Below, in pieces: positions 1 to 6,323 of a stretch of 29,551 nt of DNA (position 1 is its first letter; each line of letters opens with the position of its first letter). The stretch lies in the NCBI GenBank assembly GCA_040384665.1, contig JAZKIY010000071.1:1-29551 (forward strand). Reading direction: 5' to 3'. Both the position numbers and the translations under genes were made by a program. Source of the stretch: PCRC01 sp040384665 (GTDB taxonomy: Bacteria > Pseudomonadota > Gammaproteobacteria > Burkholderiales > Burkholderiaceae_C). The notes under the pieces were generated by a model. The model was not told the origin of the DNA and did no database searches. It worked only from the letters and a program-made list of their open reading frames with translations.

Positions 1-1
1 C

Positions 2-211
2 CCGGAGCGGCTGGCCGGCGAATCGTTCGCCAACTACCGCGACCGGCGCGTCGAATCGAAGCGGCGTGCGCAGCAGACCAGACTGTTTTGGCCCGTCAAT
101 GGGGGCAGTGTGGTGGTCAGCGCCGACCGCCTCGCTCGCCGCCGCGCCGTGGCCATCATCGGCATCCGCCAATACAAGCGCCTTGGCGGCGCTTCTGGCG
201 CAAGGGGCTGA
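2..211 (+). CDS. Hypothetical prophage protein, C-terminal fragment
   Basis: This open frame enters from the left edge and stops with TGA at 209-211, giving the last 69 residues of a protein whose start is outside the window. The fragment is basic, with many Arg and Lys residues (for example RDRRVESKRRAQQ), and ends in a Gly-rich tail. The next gene starts two bases after the stop, so the two are co-transcribed. I do not recognise the family. The basic character would fit a nucleic-acid-binding protein, but that is inference only. Confidence 0.6.
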   Translation, partial: PERLAGESFANYRDRRVESKRRAQQTRLFWPVNGGSVVVSADRLARRRAVAIIGIRQYKRLGGASGARG

Positions 212-213
212 CC

Positions 214-492
214 ATGGGCGACAGATTCGCAGGCAGCGACTACAACCCTGTGCAAGACGACGTTCGCCTCACTGGCCAGCTGTTGCGGGTCTGGAACGTC
301 ATGTGCACCGGTGCATGGAAAACCCTGGACGAGATCGCCAAGCTCACCGGCGACCCCCACGCCAGCATCAGCGCGCAATTGCGCCACCTCCGCAAGGAGC
401 GGTTCGGCTCTCACACGGTCGAAAAAGTCAACGCAGGCAATGGCTTGTTCCGTTACCGCGTCACGACCAACAACATCCAACGCATCCGGTGA
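214..492 (+). CDS. Small winged-helix-like DNA-binding protein of prophage
   Basis: The product has 92 residues. Residues about 35-62 (TLDEIAKLTGDPHASISAQL and the following RHLRKE) read as a helix-turn-helix: a helix, a turn around Gly-Asp-Pro, then a recognition helix. Residues 66-85 could form a beta wing. This matches the small HTH proteins common in phage early operons, which may act as regulators. I chose the ATG at 214 because it follows the upstream stop by two bases; an in-frame upstream ATG at 88 would overlap the previous gene heavily. Five bases separate it from the KTSC gene. The DNA target is unknown. Confidence 0.65.
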   Translation: MGDRFAGSDYNPVQDDVRLTGQLLRVWNVMCTGAWKTLDEIAKLTGDPHASISAQLRHLRKERFGSHTVEKVNAGNGLFRYRVTTNNIQRIR

Positions 493-497
493 ACCCC

Positions 498-749
498 ATG
501 ACCAACCCCGACATCACCCTCAGCCCAGTCAAGTCCAGCAACGTCGAATCGGTGGGCTTCTGCAGCGCCACCAACCGCCTGGCCGTGCGCTTCAAGGCAG
601 GCGGCAAGACCTACATCTATGCCGATGTGGAGCCCTCGCTGCACGCAGACCTGCTGGCCGCGCCATCCATCGGCAAGTTCGTCGGCTCCAACGTGGTGGG
701 CAAGTTCCAGCACACCGTGATGCAGGCACCACAGAAGGCCGCGCCATGA
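498..749 (+). CDS. KTSC domain protein
   Basis: The product has 83 residues. Residues about 14-72 contain the KTSC pattern: SSNVESVGFCSATNRLAVRF, then a GKTYIYADVE strand pair and a short helix leading to GKFVGSNV. KTSC is a small domain common in phage and bacterial proteins. It is named for a Lys-Thr-Ser-Cys type signature in a lysyl-tRNA-synthetase-associated version, and its biochemical role is not firmly established. The start at 498 lies five bases after the previous stop. The gene's own stop overlaps the start of the next gene by four bases (ATGA at 746-749), so the two are translationally coupled. Confidence 0.75.
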   Translation: MTNPDITLSPVKSSNVESVGFCSATNRLAVRFKAGGKTYIYADVEPSLHADLLAAPSIGKFVGSNVVGKFQHTVMQAPQKAAP

Positions 750-1327
750 ACCCGGCAGCACTCGGCGCGCTGGCCCGTGGCGACGTGGCCAACTTCCTGG
801 TTGCGTCTACCCCCGGCGGCATTGAGGCGCAGGAGGCTGCCGGCCAGGCCGACCTGGTCAATGGCAGCGACCGACTGCCAAAAGACATTCTCGGTTGGAC
901 TTGCCCGGTGAGCAGAGCTGAGATCACCGCCGCCACCGGAATCCAGTTTGGCGCAGGCATCGACGACCTCTTTGTCTCGGTCACGCTGCCGAACGGCTGG
1001 AGCATCAAGGCCACCGACCACAGCATGCACTCGAAGCTGCTGGATGCTTCCGGTGTGGAGCGGGCGTCGATCTTCTACAAGGCGGCCTTCTACGACCGAA
1101 AAGCCTCCATCACCTTCAACTGCCGGTATCGGGTCGACATGAACTGGGGAGGGGACCCAGTCGCTGTATCCGTTGTTGACGGCAAAACCAAAGCGGTCAT
1201 TCACGCGGCGGGAGAGTGCGCAAGCCGAGACTATGAGCGCAGGCACGCGCTGGAATCCCAGGCGACCGAATGGCTCAGCCACCACCACCCAGAACATCGA
1301 AACCCAATGGCCTATTGGGCCGATTGA
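746..1327 (+). CDS. Conserved phage-type hypothetical protein
   Basis: The product has 193 residues and starts at the ATGA overlap with the KTSC gene. The first 35 residues (MNPAALGALARGDVANFLVA and the following Gly-rich IEAQEAAGQ segment) are of a kind I associate with hypothetical proteins in many proteobacterial phages. The rest is mixed alpha-beta with a likely beta-rich centre around residues 70-140. No membrane segment, signal peptide or catalytic motif is visible. A 22-base gap precedes the Tad2-domain gene. I cannot assign a function. Confidence 0.7.
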   Translation: MNPAALGALARGDVANFLVASTPGGIEAQEAAGQADLVNGSDRLPKDILGWTCPVSRAEITAATGIQFGAGIDDLFVSVTLPNGWSIKATDHSMHSKLLDASGVERASIFYKAAFYDRKASITFNCRYRVDMNWGGDPVAVSVVDGKTKAVIHAAGECASRDYERRHALESQATEWLSHHHPEHRNPMAYWAD

Positions 1328-1349
1328 TCAGCGCCCCAAGGAAAAAACC

Positions 1350-1883
1350 ATGAACCCACCCATCCTCTACGTCGGCACCAAACTGGTTGTCGCCGAGCCC
1401 ATGACGCGCGGCACCTACAGCGCCTATCGCGGCCAGCCCACACTGGTTGCCGAGAGCGGCGAAGACCCAGGCTACCTGGTTGAATACCGGGACGGCGGCA
1501 AGCCCAATATGCCCGACCGGCAGGGCTACGTCAGCTGGTCACCGGCCGACGTGTTCGAGCGCTCCTACCGGGTCGCCAGCGGCCTGCCATTCGGCGTGGC
1601 GCTCGACGCGCTCAAGCTCGGCGAGCGCATCTCCCGCGCAGGCTGGAACGGCAAGGGCATGCACCTGTGGCTGAACAAGGGCTCCAGCGAAACCATTCCG
1701 CCGCACGGGCCGACGCAGCAGCTGATCTCTGGCGTGGATGTCAGGCTGTTCGACCTCGGCGACACCGGCACCATTACCCGCCTGCCCAACATCAACATGC
1801 GTGCCGCCGACGGCGCCACCGTCACCGGCTGGCTGGTCAGCCAGACCGACATGCTGGCCGACGACTGGTGCGTCCTGCCGTAA
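1350..1883 (+). CDS. Phage protein with C-terminal DUF2829/Tad2 (Thoeris anti-defence) domain
   Basis: The product has 177 residues in two parts. Residues 1-75 form a small phage-type domain (VGTKLVVAEPMTRGTYSAYR, later GYLVEYRDGG and GYVSWSPADVFERSYR). Residues 79-177 read as DUF2829: FGVALDALKLGERISRAGWN, then GKGMHLWL, and near the end PNINMRAADG and SQTDMLADDW. DUF2829 is the domain of Tad2, a phage protein known to sequester the cyclic ADP-ribose-type signal of the Thoeris TIR defence system. Tad2 proteins are usually small single-domain proteins, so the N-terminal domain is an unusual addition. The ATG at 1350 has an AAGGA ribosome site 5-9 bases upstream. Signal binding by this copy is inference. 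Confidence 0.75.
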   Translation: MNPPILYVGTKLVVAEPMTRGTYSAYRGQPTLVAESGEDPGYLVEYRDGGKPNMPDRQGYVSWSPADVFERSYRVASGLPFGVALDALKLGERISRAGWNGKGMHLWLNKGSSETIPPHGPTQQLISGVDVRLFDLGDTGTITRLPNINMRAADGATVTGWLVSQTDMLADDWCVLP

Positions 1884-1932
1884 GCGGCCGGCCCAGCACC
1901 AACAAACCATCACCCCAACTCAGGAGTAAACC

Positions 1933-2175
1933 ATGTCCACACGAACCCGCCTCTACCGCGTCGTCACCCCCACCAGCAAACACCTGGTGGAATCCACCAG
2001 CCCACAGCGCGCCGTGGCCCACGTTGCAGGGCGTCAAATCCAGTGCGACATCCCCGCTCAGCACGAGGTCTACGCCATGGCCAAAGACGGCGTTGAGATC
2101 GAGAAGACCGGCGACCAGCCCATCAGCGACGAAACGCGCAACGCTGTGGCCCAGGCAGACCTCACGGCGGCCTGA
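1933..2175 (+). CDS. Hypothetical prophage protein
   Basis: The product has 80 residues. The N-terminal part looks like a small beta-alpha unit (RLYRVVTPTSKHLVES followed by a helix PQRAVAHVAGRQ), a pattern seen in small phage proteins that handle an argument-like strand-helix fold. The C-terminal part is helical and acidic. The start has a good ribosome site (CAGGAG) after a 49-base gap, the largest gap in this part of the operon. No catalytic residues or metal ligands stand out. I do not recognise a named family. Confidence 0.65.
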   Translation: MSTRTRLYRVVTPTSKHLVESTSPQRAVAHVAGRQIQCDIPAQHEVYAMAKDGVEIEKTGDQPISDETRNAVAQADLTAA

Positions 2176-2176
2176 C

Positions 2177-2389
2177 GTGGGCGAGCCAGACGACCTGCGA
2201 GAGCGCACGCTGGCACGCCTCAAGGCGCAGCTGGCCCGCGTGCCAGCGTCGATCAACGGCGGCAGTGTGCAGCAGGTGCGGGCCTTCAAAAGGTTCCACG
2301 CCGACGCCATGAAGCTGCTTGCCAACCCGCGCATCGCCATGCAGCAGCTCCACGCCCTCAGCAACCAGGCCGACACCTACTACCAATGA
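2177..2389 (+). CDS. Small helical hypothetical prophage protein (GTG start)
   Basis: The product has 70 residues from a GTG at 2177, one base after the upstream stop. No ATG exists in the frame at a sensible distance. The protein is almost wholly alpha-helical and basic (LRERTLARLKAQLARV, then VRAFKRFHADAMKLL). It could be a small assembly or nucleic-acid-associated protein, but nothing in it is diagnostic. The stop overlaps the next ATG by four bases (ATGA at 2386-2389). Confidence 0.6.
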   Translation: MGEPDDLRERTLARLKAQLARVPASINGGSVQQVRAFKRFHADAMKLLANPRIAMQQLHALSNQADTYYQ

Positions 2390-2619
2390 CCACCTCGCAC
2401 GCCAACCCGCCAACGGCCAACCCCATCTGCCTCAGCTCAGACCGCGCTGCAGCCGTCGACGTGGGGTACCACTACCGCCCCATCAACACCGACACGCCGC
2501 GCGGCGCAAAGCTGCTGCTGATCCGCAAGGCGTCAGGCGTGGCCACGCTGGGCCAGCTGGGCGTGCGCGAGACGTACTTCGACCACTTCGCGCCACTGCC
2601 GGTGTTCCTCAAGGACTGA
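2386..2619 (+). CDS. Hypothetical prophage protein
   Basis: The product has 77 residues and starts at an ATGA overlap with the previous gene. The core (PRGAKLLLIRKASGVATLGQ) reads as two strands and a short helix, a layout common in small beta-rich phage proteins. I do not recognise a family. The gene ends one base before the GTG of the next gene. Confidence 0.6.
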   Translation: MTTSHANPPTANPICLSSDRAAAVDVGYHYRPINTDTPRGAKLLLIRKASGVATLGQLGVRETYFDHFAPLPVFLKD

Positions 2620-2620
2620 C

Positions 2621-3109
2621 GTGCCAGGCAACAAGCGACCCACCAAAAGGCACCGGCCCAGGGTATTCACCGGCCAGGGCTCGCTGACGGACTACGTCGT
2701 TGCGGGCACAAAGCCGGCGCCAGCCACAGCGCAAACCAGCCTCGGCATCCTGGTGCACGACGCCATGTACCACCTGGTGCGCGGCCAGGGCACGGCCGAC
2801 AACTGGGGCGCCGTGCGCGACGCGCTGGCGGTCACCCTGGCGCTGTGCCGCATGGGCGTGGGCAAGTGCCATGTGGGCGATGTCGAACTGGCTCGCACAG
2901 CCCACGAGCGTTGCGGCCAGCGCAAGGCCCAGGCCGGCAACTACGGCTACGCCATCCAGGAGCTGGAGGCGGTGAACTTTGGCCTGGAGATCCACACCGA
3001 GCAGCTCGCCACCACCACGGTGGCCAATATGGAAAAAGCCATCAACGAAGCGGCCGCCCTGATTGATCGGGAGCGCGCAGCACAACAACACCCACTGGAA
3101 AAACAATGA
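2621..3109 (+). CDS. Hypothetical prophage protein (GTG start)
   Basis: The product has 162 residues from a GTG at 2621, one base after the previous stop. The N-terminus is very basic (PGNKRPTKRHRPRVF), and residues about 40-160 are strongly helical. Such a layout is common for phage proteins that contact nucleic acid, but no motif is diagnostic. The C-terminal helix (MEKAINEAAALIDRERAAQQ) is amphipathic. The stop overlaps the next ATG (ATGA at 3106-3109). Confidence 0.65.
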   Translation: MPGNKRPTKRHRPRVFTGQGSLTDYVVAGTKPAPATAQTSLGILVHDAMYHLVRGQGTADNWGAVRDALAVTLALCRMGVGKCHVGDVELARTAHERCGQRKAQAGNYGYAIQELEAVNFGLEIHTEQLATTTVANMEKAINEAAALIDRERAAQQHPLEKQ

Positions 3110-3501
3110 CCACCTCAAGCACCGTTACCGCCGAATCCGCAGCACGCGCCCTCACACACATTTGCCATCGCGCCGCCAGGGCGGCAGGCTGGTGGGTCGA
3201 CGCCAAGACCGGCGAGTCCATCACCAGCAACCCCTACTGCTTCAGCAACAAGCTGATGCTCACCGTGTCTGAATTGGCTGAAGCCATGGAGGGTGACCGC
3301 AAGAGCCTGATGGACGACAAGCTGCCGCACCTGCCCATGCGCGACGTCGAGCTGGCCGATGCGCTCATCCGCATCTTCGACCTGGCCGGCGCCTACGACA
3401 TAGACCTTGGCGCCGCCGTCGCACAGAAGCTGGCGTTCAACGCCCACCGCCCAGACCACAAGCTGGCCAACCGCGTGCTGGCTGGCGGCAAAGCGTACTG
3501 A
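3106..3501 (+). CDS. MazG-like all-alpha NTP pyrophosphohydrolase (first copy)
   Basis: The product has 131 residues. It shows the ExxE-n-ExxD metal-binding signature of the all-alpha NTP pyrophosphohydrolase (MazG-like) superfamily: E56 and E59 in SELAEAMEG, and E82 and D85 in VELADALIRIFD. These enzymes hydrolyse nucleoside triphosphates to the monophosphate and pyrophosphate using Mg2+. In phages they are thought to alter the nucleotide pool or the host alarmone response. The length is that of single-domain phage members. The gene overlaps the previous one by four bases and is followed two bases later by the J-domain gene. The substrate cannot be read from sequence. Confidence 0.75.
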   Translation: MTTSSTVTAESAARALTHICHRAARAAGWWVDAKTGESITSNPYCFSNKLMLTVSELAEAMEGDRKSLMDDKLPHLPMRDVELADALIRIFDLAGAYDIDLGAAVAQKLAFNAHRPDHKLANRVLAGGKAY

Positions 3502-3503
3502 CC

Positions 3504-4154
3504 ATGGCCCCGAGCAACTACCCGCTCAACTGGCCTGCAGGGTGGAAGCGCACGCCAGGCCACCTGCAGGGTCGCGCCCGGTTCAACAAGACCGAGCACG
3601 TCCGCCGTGGCGACCATAGCTTCGCCCGACAGGGCGATCTCACTGTGTCCGACGCTCGCGTGCGCGTGTTGGAGGCCCTGCGAAAGTTCGGCGTGCTGGA
3701 CGGCGACGCCATCGTCAGCACCAACCTGCAGACCCGCCTCGACGGCCTACCGCGCTCTGGCCAGCCCGAGCCGCGCGACCCCGGCGTGGCCGTGTACTGG
3801 GTTCGCCCGACGGAGCCGATGCGCTGCATGGCCATCGACCGGTACGAGCGGGTTGCCGACAACCTGGCCGCCATTGCCGCCACCCTGGAAGCCATGCGGG
3901 CCATAGAGCGCCATGGGGGCGCGATGATCTTGGACCGGGCTTTCACCGGCTTTGCCGCCTTGCCCGCCCCCGCCGCCGTGCGCGACTGGCGCGAGGTGCT
4001 GGGTGTGCCCAACACGGTGCAGACCGCCGACAGCCTGCGTAACGCCTACCGGCGCGCGGCAAGGGCAGCACACCCAGACAAAGGCGGCACCGATGCCCGC
4101 ATGGCCGAAGTCAATGCGGCCTACGAGGCGGCCCAAAAGGCCATCGGCGTATGA
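3504..4154 (+). CDS. Phage protein with C-terminal J-domain (DnaJ-like)
   Basis: The product has 216 residues. The C-terminal 55 residues form a J-domain: DWREVLGVPN, helix II with AYRRAARAAHPDKGGTDARM carrying the essential His-Pro-Asp at 190-192, then helix III (AEVNAAYEAAQKAI). J-domains stimulate the ATPase of Hsp70 (DnaK). The first 160 residues are unassigned; residues 45-85 look like a helix-turn-helix followed by a wing (SDARVRVLEALRKFG). A phage J-protein of this shape might recruit DnaK to a phage or host DNA-bound complex, which is inference. The start is two bases after the MazG-like gene's stop. Confidence 0.75.
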   Translation: MAPSNYPLNWPAGWKRTPGHLQGRARFNKTEHVRRGDHSFARQGDLTVSDARVRVLEALRKFGVLDGDAIVSTNLQTRLDGLPRSGQPEPRDPGVAVYWVRPTEPMRCMAIDRYERVADNLAAIAATLEAMRAIERHGGAMILDRAFTGFAALPAPAAVRDWREVLGVPNTVQTADSLRNAYRRAARAAHPDKGGTDARMAEVNAAYEAAQKAIGV

Positions 4155-4210
4155 GCTGCACTTTCCCCACCTGCCGGTGCGAGATACCGGCGACATGCAA
4201 GGAGAAAAAA

Positions 4211-4576
4211 ATGACACACCCAGCAGCCGAATTACTCCGCGCCATTGCGGATGGGAAGCAGATGGAAATGCTCGCATCAGACCGTTGGCAATCGGTATCC
4301 GGCGACGTAGCTCTGCGCGCCCTATTGTCTTACCCCAAGGATGTCCGCATCGCCCGCCCAATGGTCACTCGGGAGGTTTCGTATCCCGAGCCGTTGCGGG
4401 TGAAGCCCCCGATGGGGGGGTCTTATTGGACGCAGTTTATGCAAGAGGCGAGCCCGAAGCTACTCGGTTGGTACGAAGACGCAGTAGACCACCGCATCTT
4501 TGCCGCAGGCATGGCCTTCGCCACCGAGGCCGACGCAGCAGAGGCGCATAAGGCGCTGTTTGGAGCGCAGACATGA
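4211..4576 (+). CDS. Hypothetical prophage protein
   Basis: The product has 121 residues from the ATG at 4211, chosen because AAGGAG sits 7-12 bases upstream. The same frame is open back to an ATG at 4151, which overlaps the previous stop. That alternative would add a 20-residue Cys-rich leader with four cysteines (MSCTFPTCRCEIPATC). The main body has an N-terminal helix (AAELLRAIADGKQMEML) and resembles phage proteins that carry a short repeat around a DNA-adenylate-like strand, but I do not recognise a family. The C-terminal helix (ATEADAAEAHKALFG) ends at an ATGA overlap with the next gene. Confidence 0.65.
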   Translation: MTHPAAELLRAIADGKQMEMLASDRWQSVSGDVALRALLSYPKDVRIARPMVTREVSYPEPLRVKPPMGGSYWTQFMQEASPKLLGWYEDAVDHRIFAAGMAFATEADAAEAHKALFGAQT

Positions 4577-4893
4577 GCAGCATCGAAGTTAACGCCTTGC
4601 TTGACCAAGCGCTTGCCGAGCGTGGCTGGCCTGCCAATCCAAAAGAAGCGGCCCGAGTCGGCTATGAGGTTGGGTGCCGTGAACGCATCGCCGCGCTGGA
4701 AGCGGAGAACGCGGAGCTTCGGGCTGCGTTGGGCGATGCCGCTACTTCTCTGGGAACTATTCACAGACTGGCCGGCAGGGATACGTATGGCAATCCGCCC
4801 ATCGAAACCTACATGGACGACTTCGTACGAGTCCGTGCTTATGCGAAATCTCGCAGTGACGTTGCCCGCGCCGCACTCAAGGAAACACCATGA
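4573..4893 (+). CDS. Hypothetical prophage protein with short coiled coil
   Basis: The product has 106 residues. Residues about 36-62 (CRERIAALEAENAELRAALG) show a heptad pattern typical of a short coiled coil, suggesting dimer formation. Flanking regions have no recognisable motif. The C-terminal ALKETP and the ribosome-site junction after it recur almost unchanged at the end of the gene at 5991-6323. The gene overlaps both neighbours by four bases. Confidence 0.65.
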   Translation: MSSIEVNALLDQALAERGWPANPKEAARVGYEVGCRERIAALEAENAELRAALGDAATSLGTIHRLAGRDTYGNPPIETYMDDFVRVRAYAKSRSDVARAALKETP

Positions 4894-5060
4894 AATACAT
4901 CATCAAAATCTTCGTGGTCTTGTTTGTAACTTGGCCGGCTGTGATCGTTGGCTATGTGGTCGGAGCCATGCTTGACGGACTCGACCATGGGGACGAGCTG
5001 TTCAGAAAACATGCGCTGAGCAGCGCCGAAAAGTTTTTCAAGAAGGGCGACAAGCCATGA
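4890..5060 (+). CDS. Small membrane protein
   Basis: The product has 56 residues. Residues 4-29 (IIKIFVVLFVTWPAVIVGYV) form one hydrophobic transmembrane helix, followed by a charged tail rich in Lys, Asp and Glu and ending in KKGDKP. The start is at an ATGA overlap with the previous stop and follows an AAGGAA ribosome site; the end overlaps the next gene in the same way. These overlaps support it as real despite its size. The function is unknown; small single-span proteins in phage operons often act on host membrane processes, which is inference. Confidence 0.65.
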   Translation: MKYIIKIFVVLFVTWPAVIVGYVVGAMLDGLDHGDELFRKHALSSAEKFFKKGDKP

Positions 5061-5815
5061 CTGACCTACACAAAGCAGCAACTCACCCCGAGCCGGAAGA
5101 TTGCCAATTCATGCAGCGAGCCGGGCACGCGATTGAACATGGCTTTGCCAGCTCAAAGCCTGTTCAGGTAACCGGCCTACAAAAAGCAGCCACGATGGCG
5201 CTATCAGCATCCAACAAATTGCTACAAGAATCCATGGTGGCGATGACGGATGAGACGCTATACACCGCTGAATCATTGCAGGCCTGGGAGGCGTGCGACG
5301 CCGCCATCGCAGCACTGCGCGAAGCACTCGCCGCGCCTGTGGTGCCGGAGCTTACGGCTAACTGTATGCCGCCAGCGACAAGGCGCGACCAGTGGTTTTA
5401 TGAGCAGGGCCGACTTGCCGAGCGTGACCCACGTTCGCACCCGTCCATTGAAGACCTGTGCGCTCGGATAAAAGCCGCAGATGACGCGGCAGCAGACGGC
5501 GACTATATGCTGGACAGCAACGACTGCATCAGCGTTTTGCGCGGGACGTGGAAAGCCCCGCTGGCGATGGACAAGCCCGACAAGCCCGCTGCGCCTGTGG
5601 TGCCCAAAACCGTGCAAGAGAGAAACAACGCTGTCGTGGCGCTGTATGACAAGCCTGTTGTTCCGCCCGGTTATGCGCTGGTGCCGGAGAGCGTACACCG
5701 CGCCGCCAAGGCGTTCGTGGCTGACGATTATCGCGGCCCGTTGCCGTGGGCCAAGCTGGTCTTTGACTGGGTTGCATCGCAGCCAGCAGCCCCACAACCC
5801 AAGGACACACCATGA
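5057..5815 (+). CDS. Hypothetical prophage protein, mosaic with the gene at 6320
   Basis: The product has 252 residues. Its first six residues (MTDLHK) and their codons match the start of the gene at 6320. Its segment AALREALAAPVVP (bases about 5307-5347) recurs in shortened forms in that gene. Residues about 125-165 (SHPSIEDLCARIKAADDAAA) are helical, and the segment VPPGYALVPESVHRAAKAF is of a kind I associate with phage proteins that vary in length between relatives. No catalytic motif is visible. It looks modular, built of short units joined by Ala-Pro-rich linkers. Both ends overlap neighbours by four bases. Confidence 0.65.
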   Translation: MTDLHKAATHPEPEDCQFMQRAGHAIEHGFASSKPVQVTGLQKAATMALSASNKLLQESMVAMTDETLYTAESLQAWEACDAAIAALREALAAPVVPELTANCMPPATRRDQWFYEQGRLAERDPRSHPSIEDLCARIKAADDAAADGDYMLDSNDCISVLRGTWKAPLAMDKPDKPAAPVVPKTVQERNNAVVALYDKPVVPPGYALVPESVHRAAKAFVADDYRGPLPWAKLVFDWVASQPAAPQPKDTP

Positions 5816-5994
5816 CAAAGCCGTTTCGGGTCACTGCTTATAGAGCACATCGGTATTGGGGTTACCCGCTATCCGAAAAGAGGGTGGTGGGCGACTACCG
5901 ATATTACTGGCAAGCAAACTTTGTGAGTTGGTGGTGCCACCACGTGCTTGGCCTGTCTTGCAACACTTGGAAAAGGAAGGAGCAGACAACATGA
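5812..5994 (+). CDS. Small aromatic-rich hypothetical prophage protein
   Basis: The product has 60 residues with many Tyr and Trp residues (YRAHRYWGYPLSEKR, DYRYYWQANFVSWWCHH) and two further basic patches. The centre is moderately hydrophobic but not a clear membrane helix. The start is at an ATGA overlap, and the stop overlaps the next ATG by four bases. The codon choice is less GC-rich than the flanking chromosome. No family is recognised. Confidence 0.55.
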   Translation: MTKPFRVTAYRAHRYWGYPLSEKRVVGDYRYYWQANFVSWWCHHVLGLSCNTWKRKEQTT

Positions 5995-6323
5995 CGATGG
6001 CGGCAAACGGAATCGCCAAGCTGATCGAGGAATGCGGCGAACTGCAACAGATTCTCGGCAAGAAGTTGGCCTACTACACCACCGACGAACATCCAGATGG
6101 CGCTGGTTCTTTGACGCATCGTCTTGAAGACGAGATGGGTGACGTGTACGCCGCAATGGATTTGATACGAGGAACGCTTGATCTTGACGGGGCGGCTATC
6201 AATCAAAGGCGTGACGAAAAGTTGAGGATCTTCCAGTTGTGGCACGCCGCTTCCGACAACAACCAACACGCCATTGACTATTGCATCAAAGCGGACAGCG
6301 CCGCACTCAAGGAAATGCCATGA
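5991..6323 (+). CDS. MazG-like all-alpha NTP pyrophosphohydrolase (second copy)
   Basis: The product has 110 residues. It shows the ExxE and ExxD metal-binding pairs of the MazG-like superfamily: E14 and E17 in LIEECGELQQ, and E48 and D51 in RLEDEMGDVYAAMDLI, with the phage-typical YYTTDEHPDGAG linker between them. The ATG at 5991 follows a strong AAGGAAGGAG ribosome site; an in-frame ATG at 5856 would overlap the previous gene. It differs greatly in sequence from the copy at 3106, so the two are not a recent duplication. The C-terminal ALKEMP repeats the end of the gene at 4573. The likely role is NTP hydrolysis affecting nucleotide pools; the substrate is unknown. Confidence 0.78.
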   Translation: MTMAANGIAKLIEECGELQQILGKKLAYYTTDEHPDGAGSLTHRLEDEMGDVYAAMDLIRGTLDLDGAAINQRRDEKLRIFQLWHAASDNNQHAIDYCIKADSAALKEMP

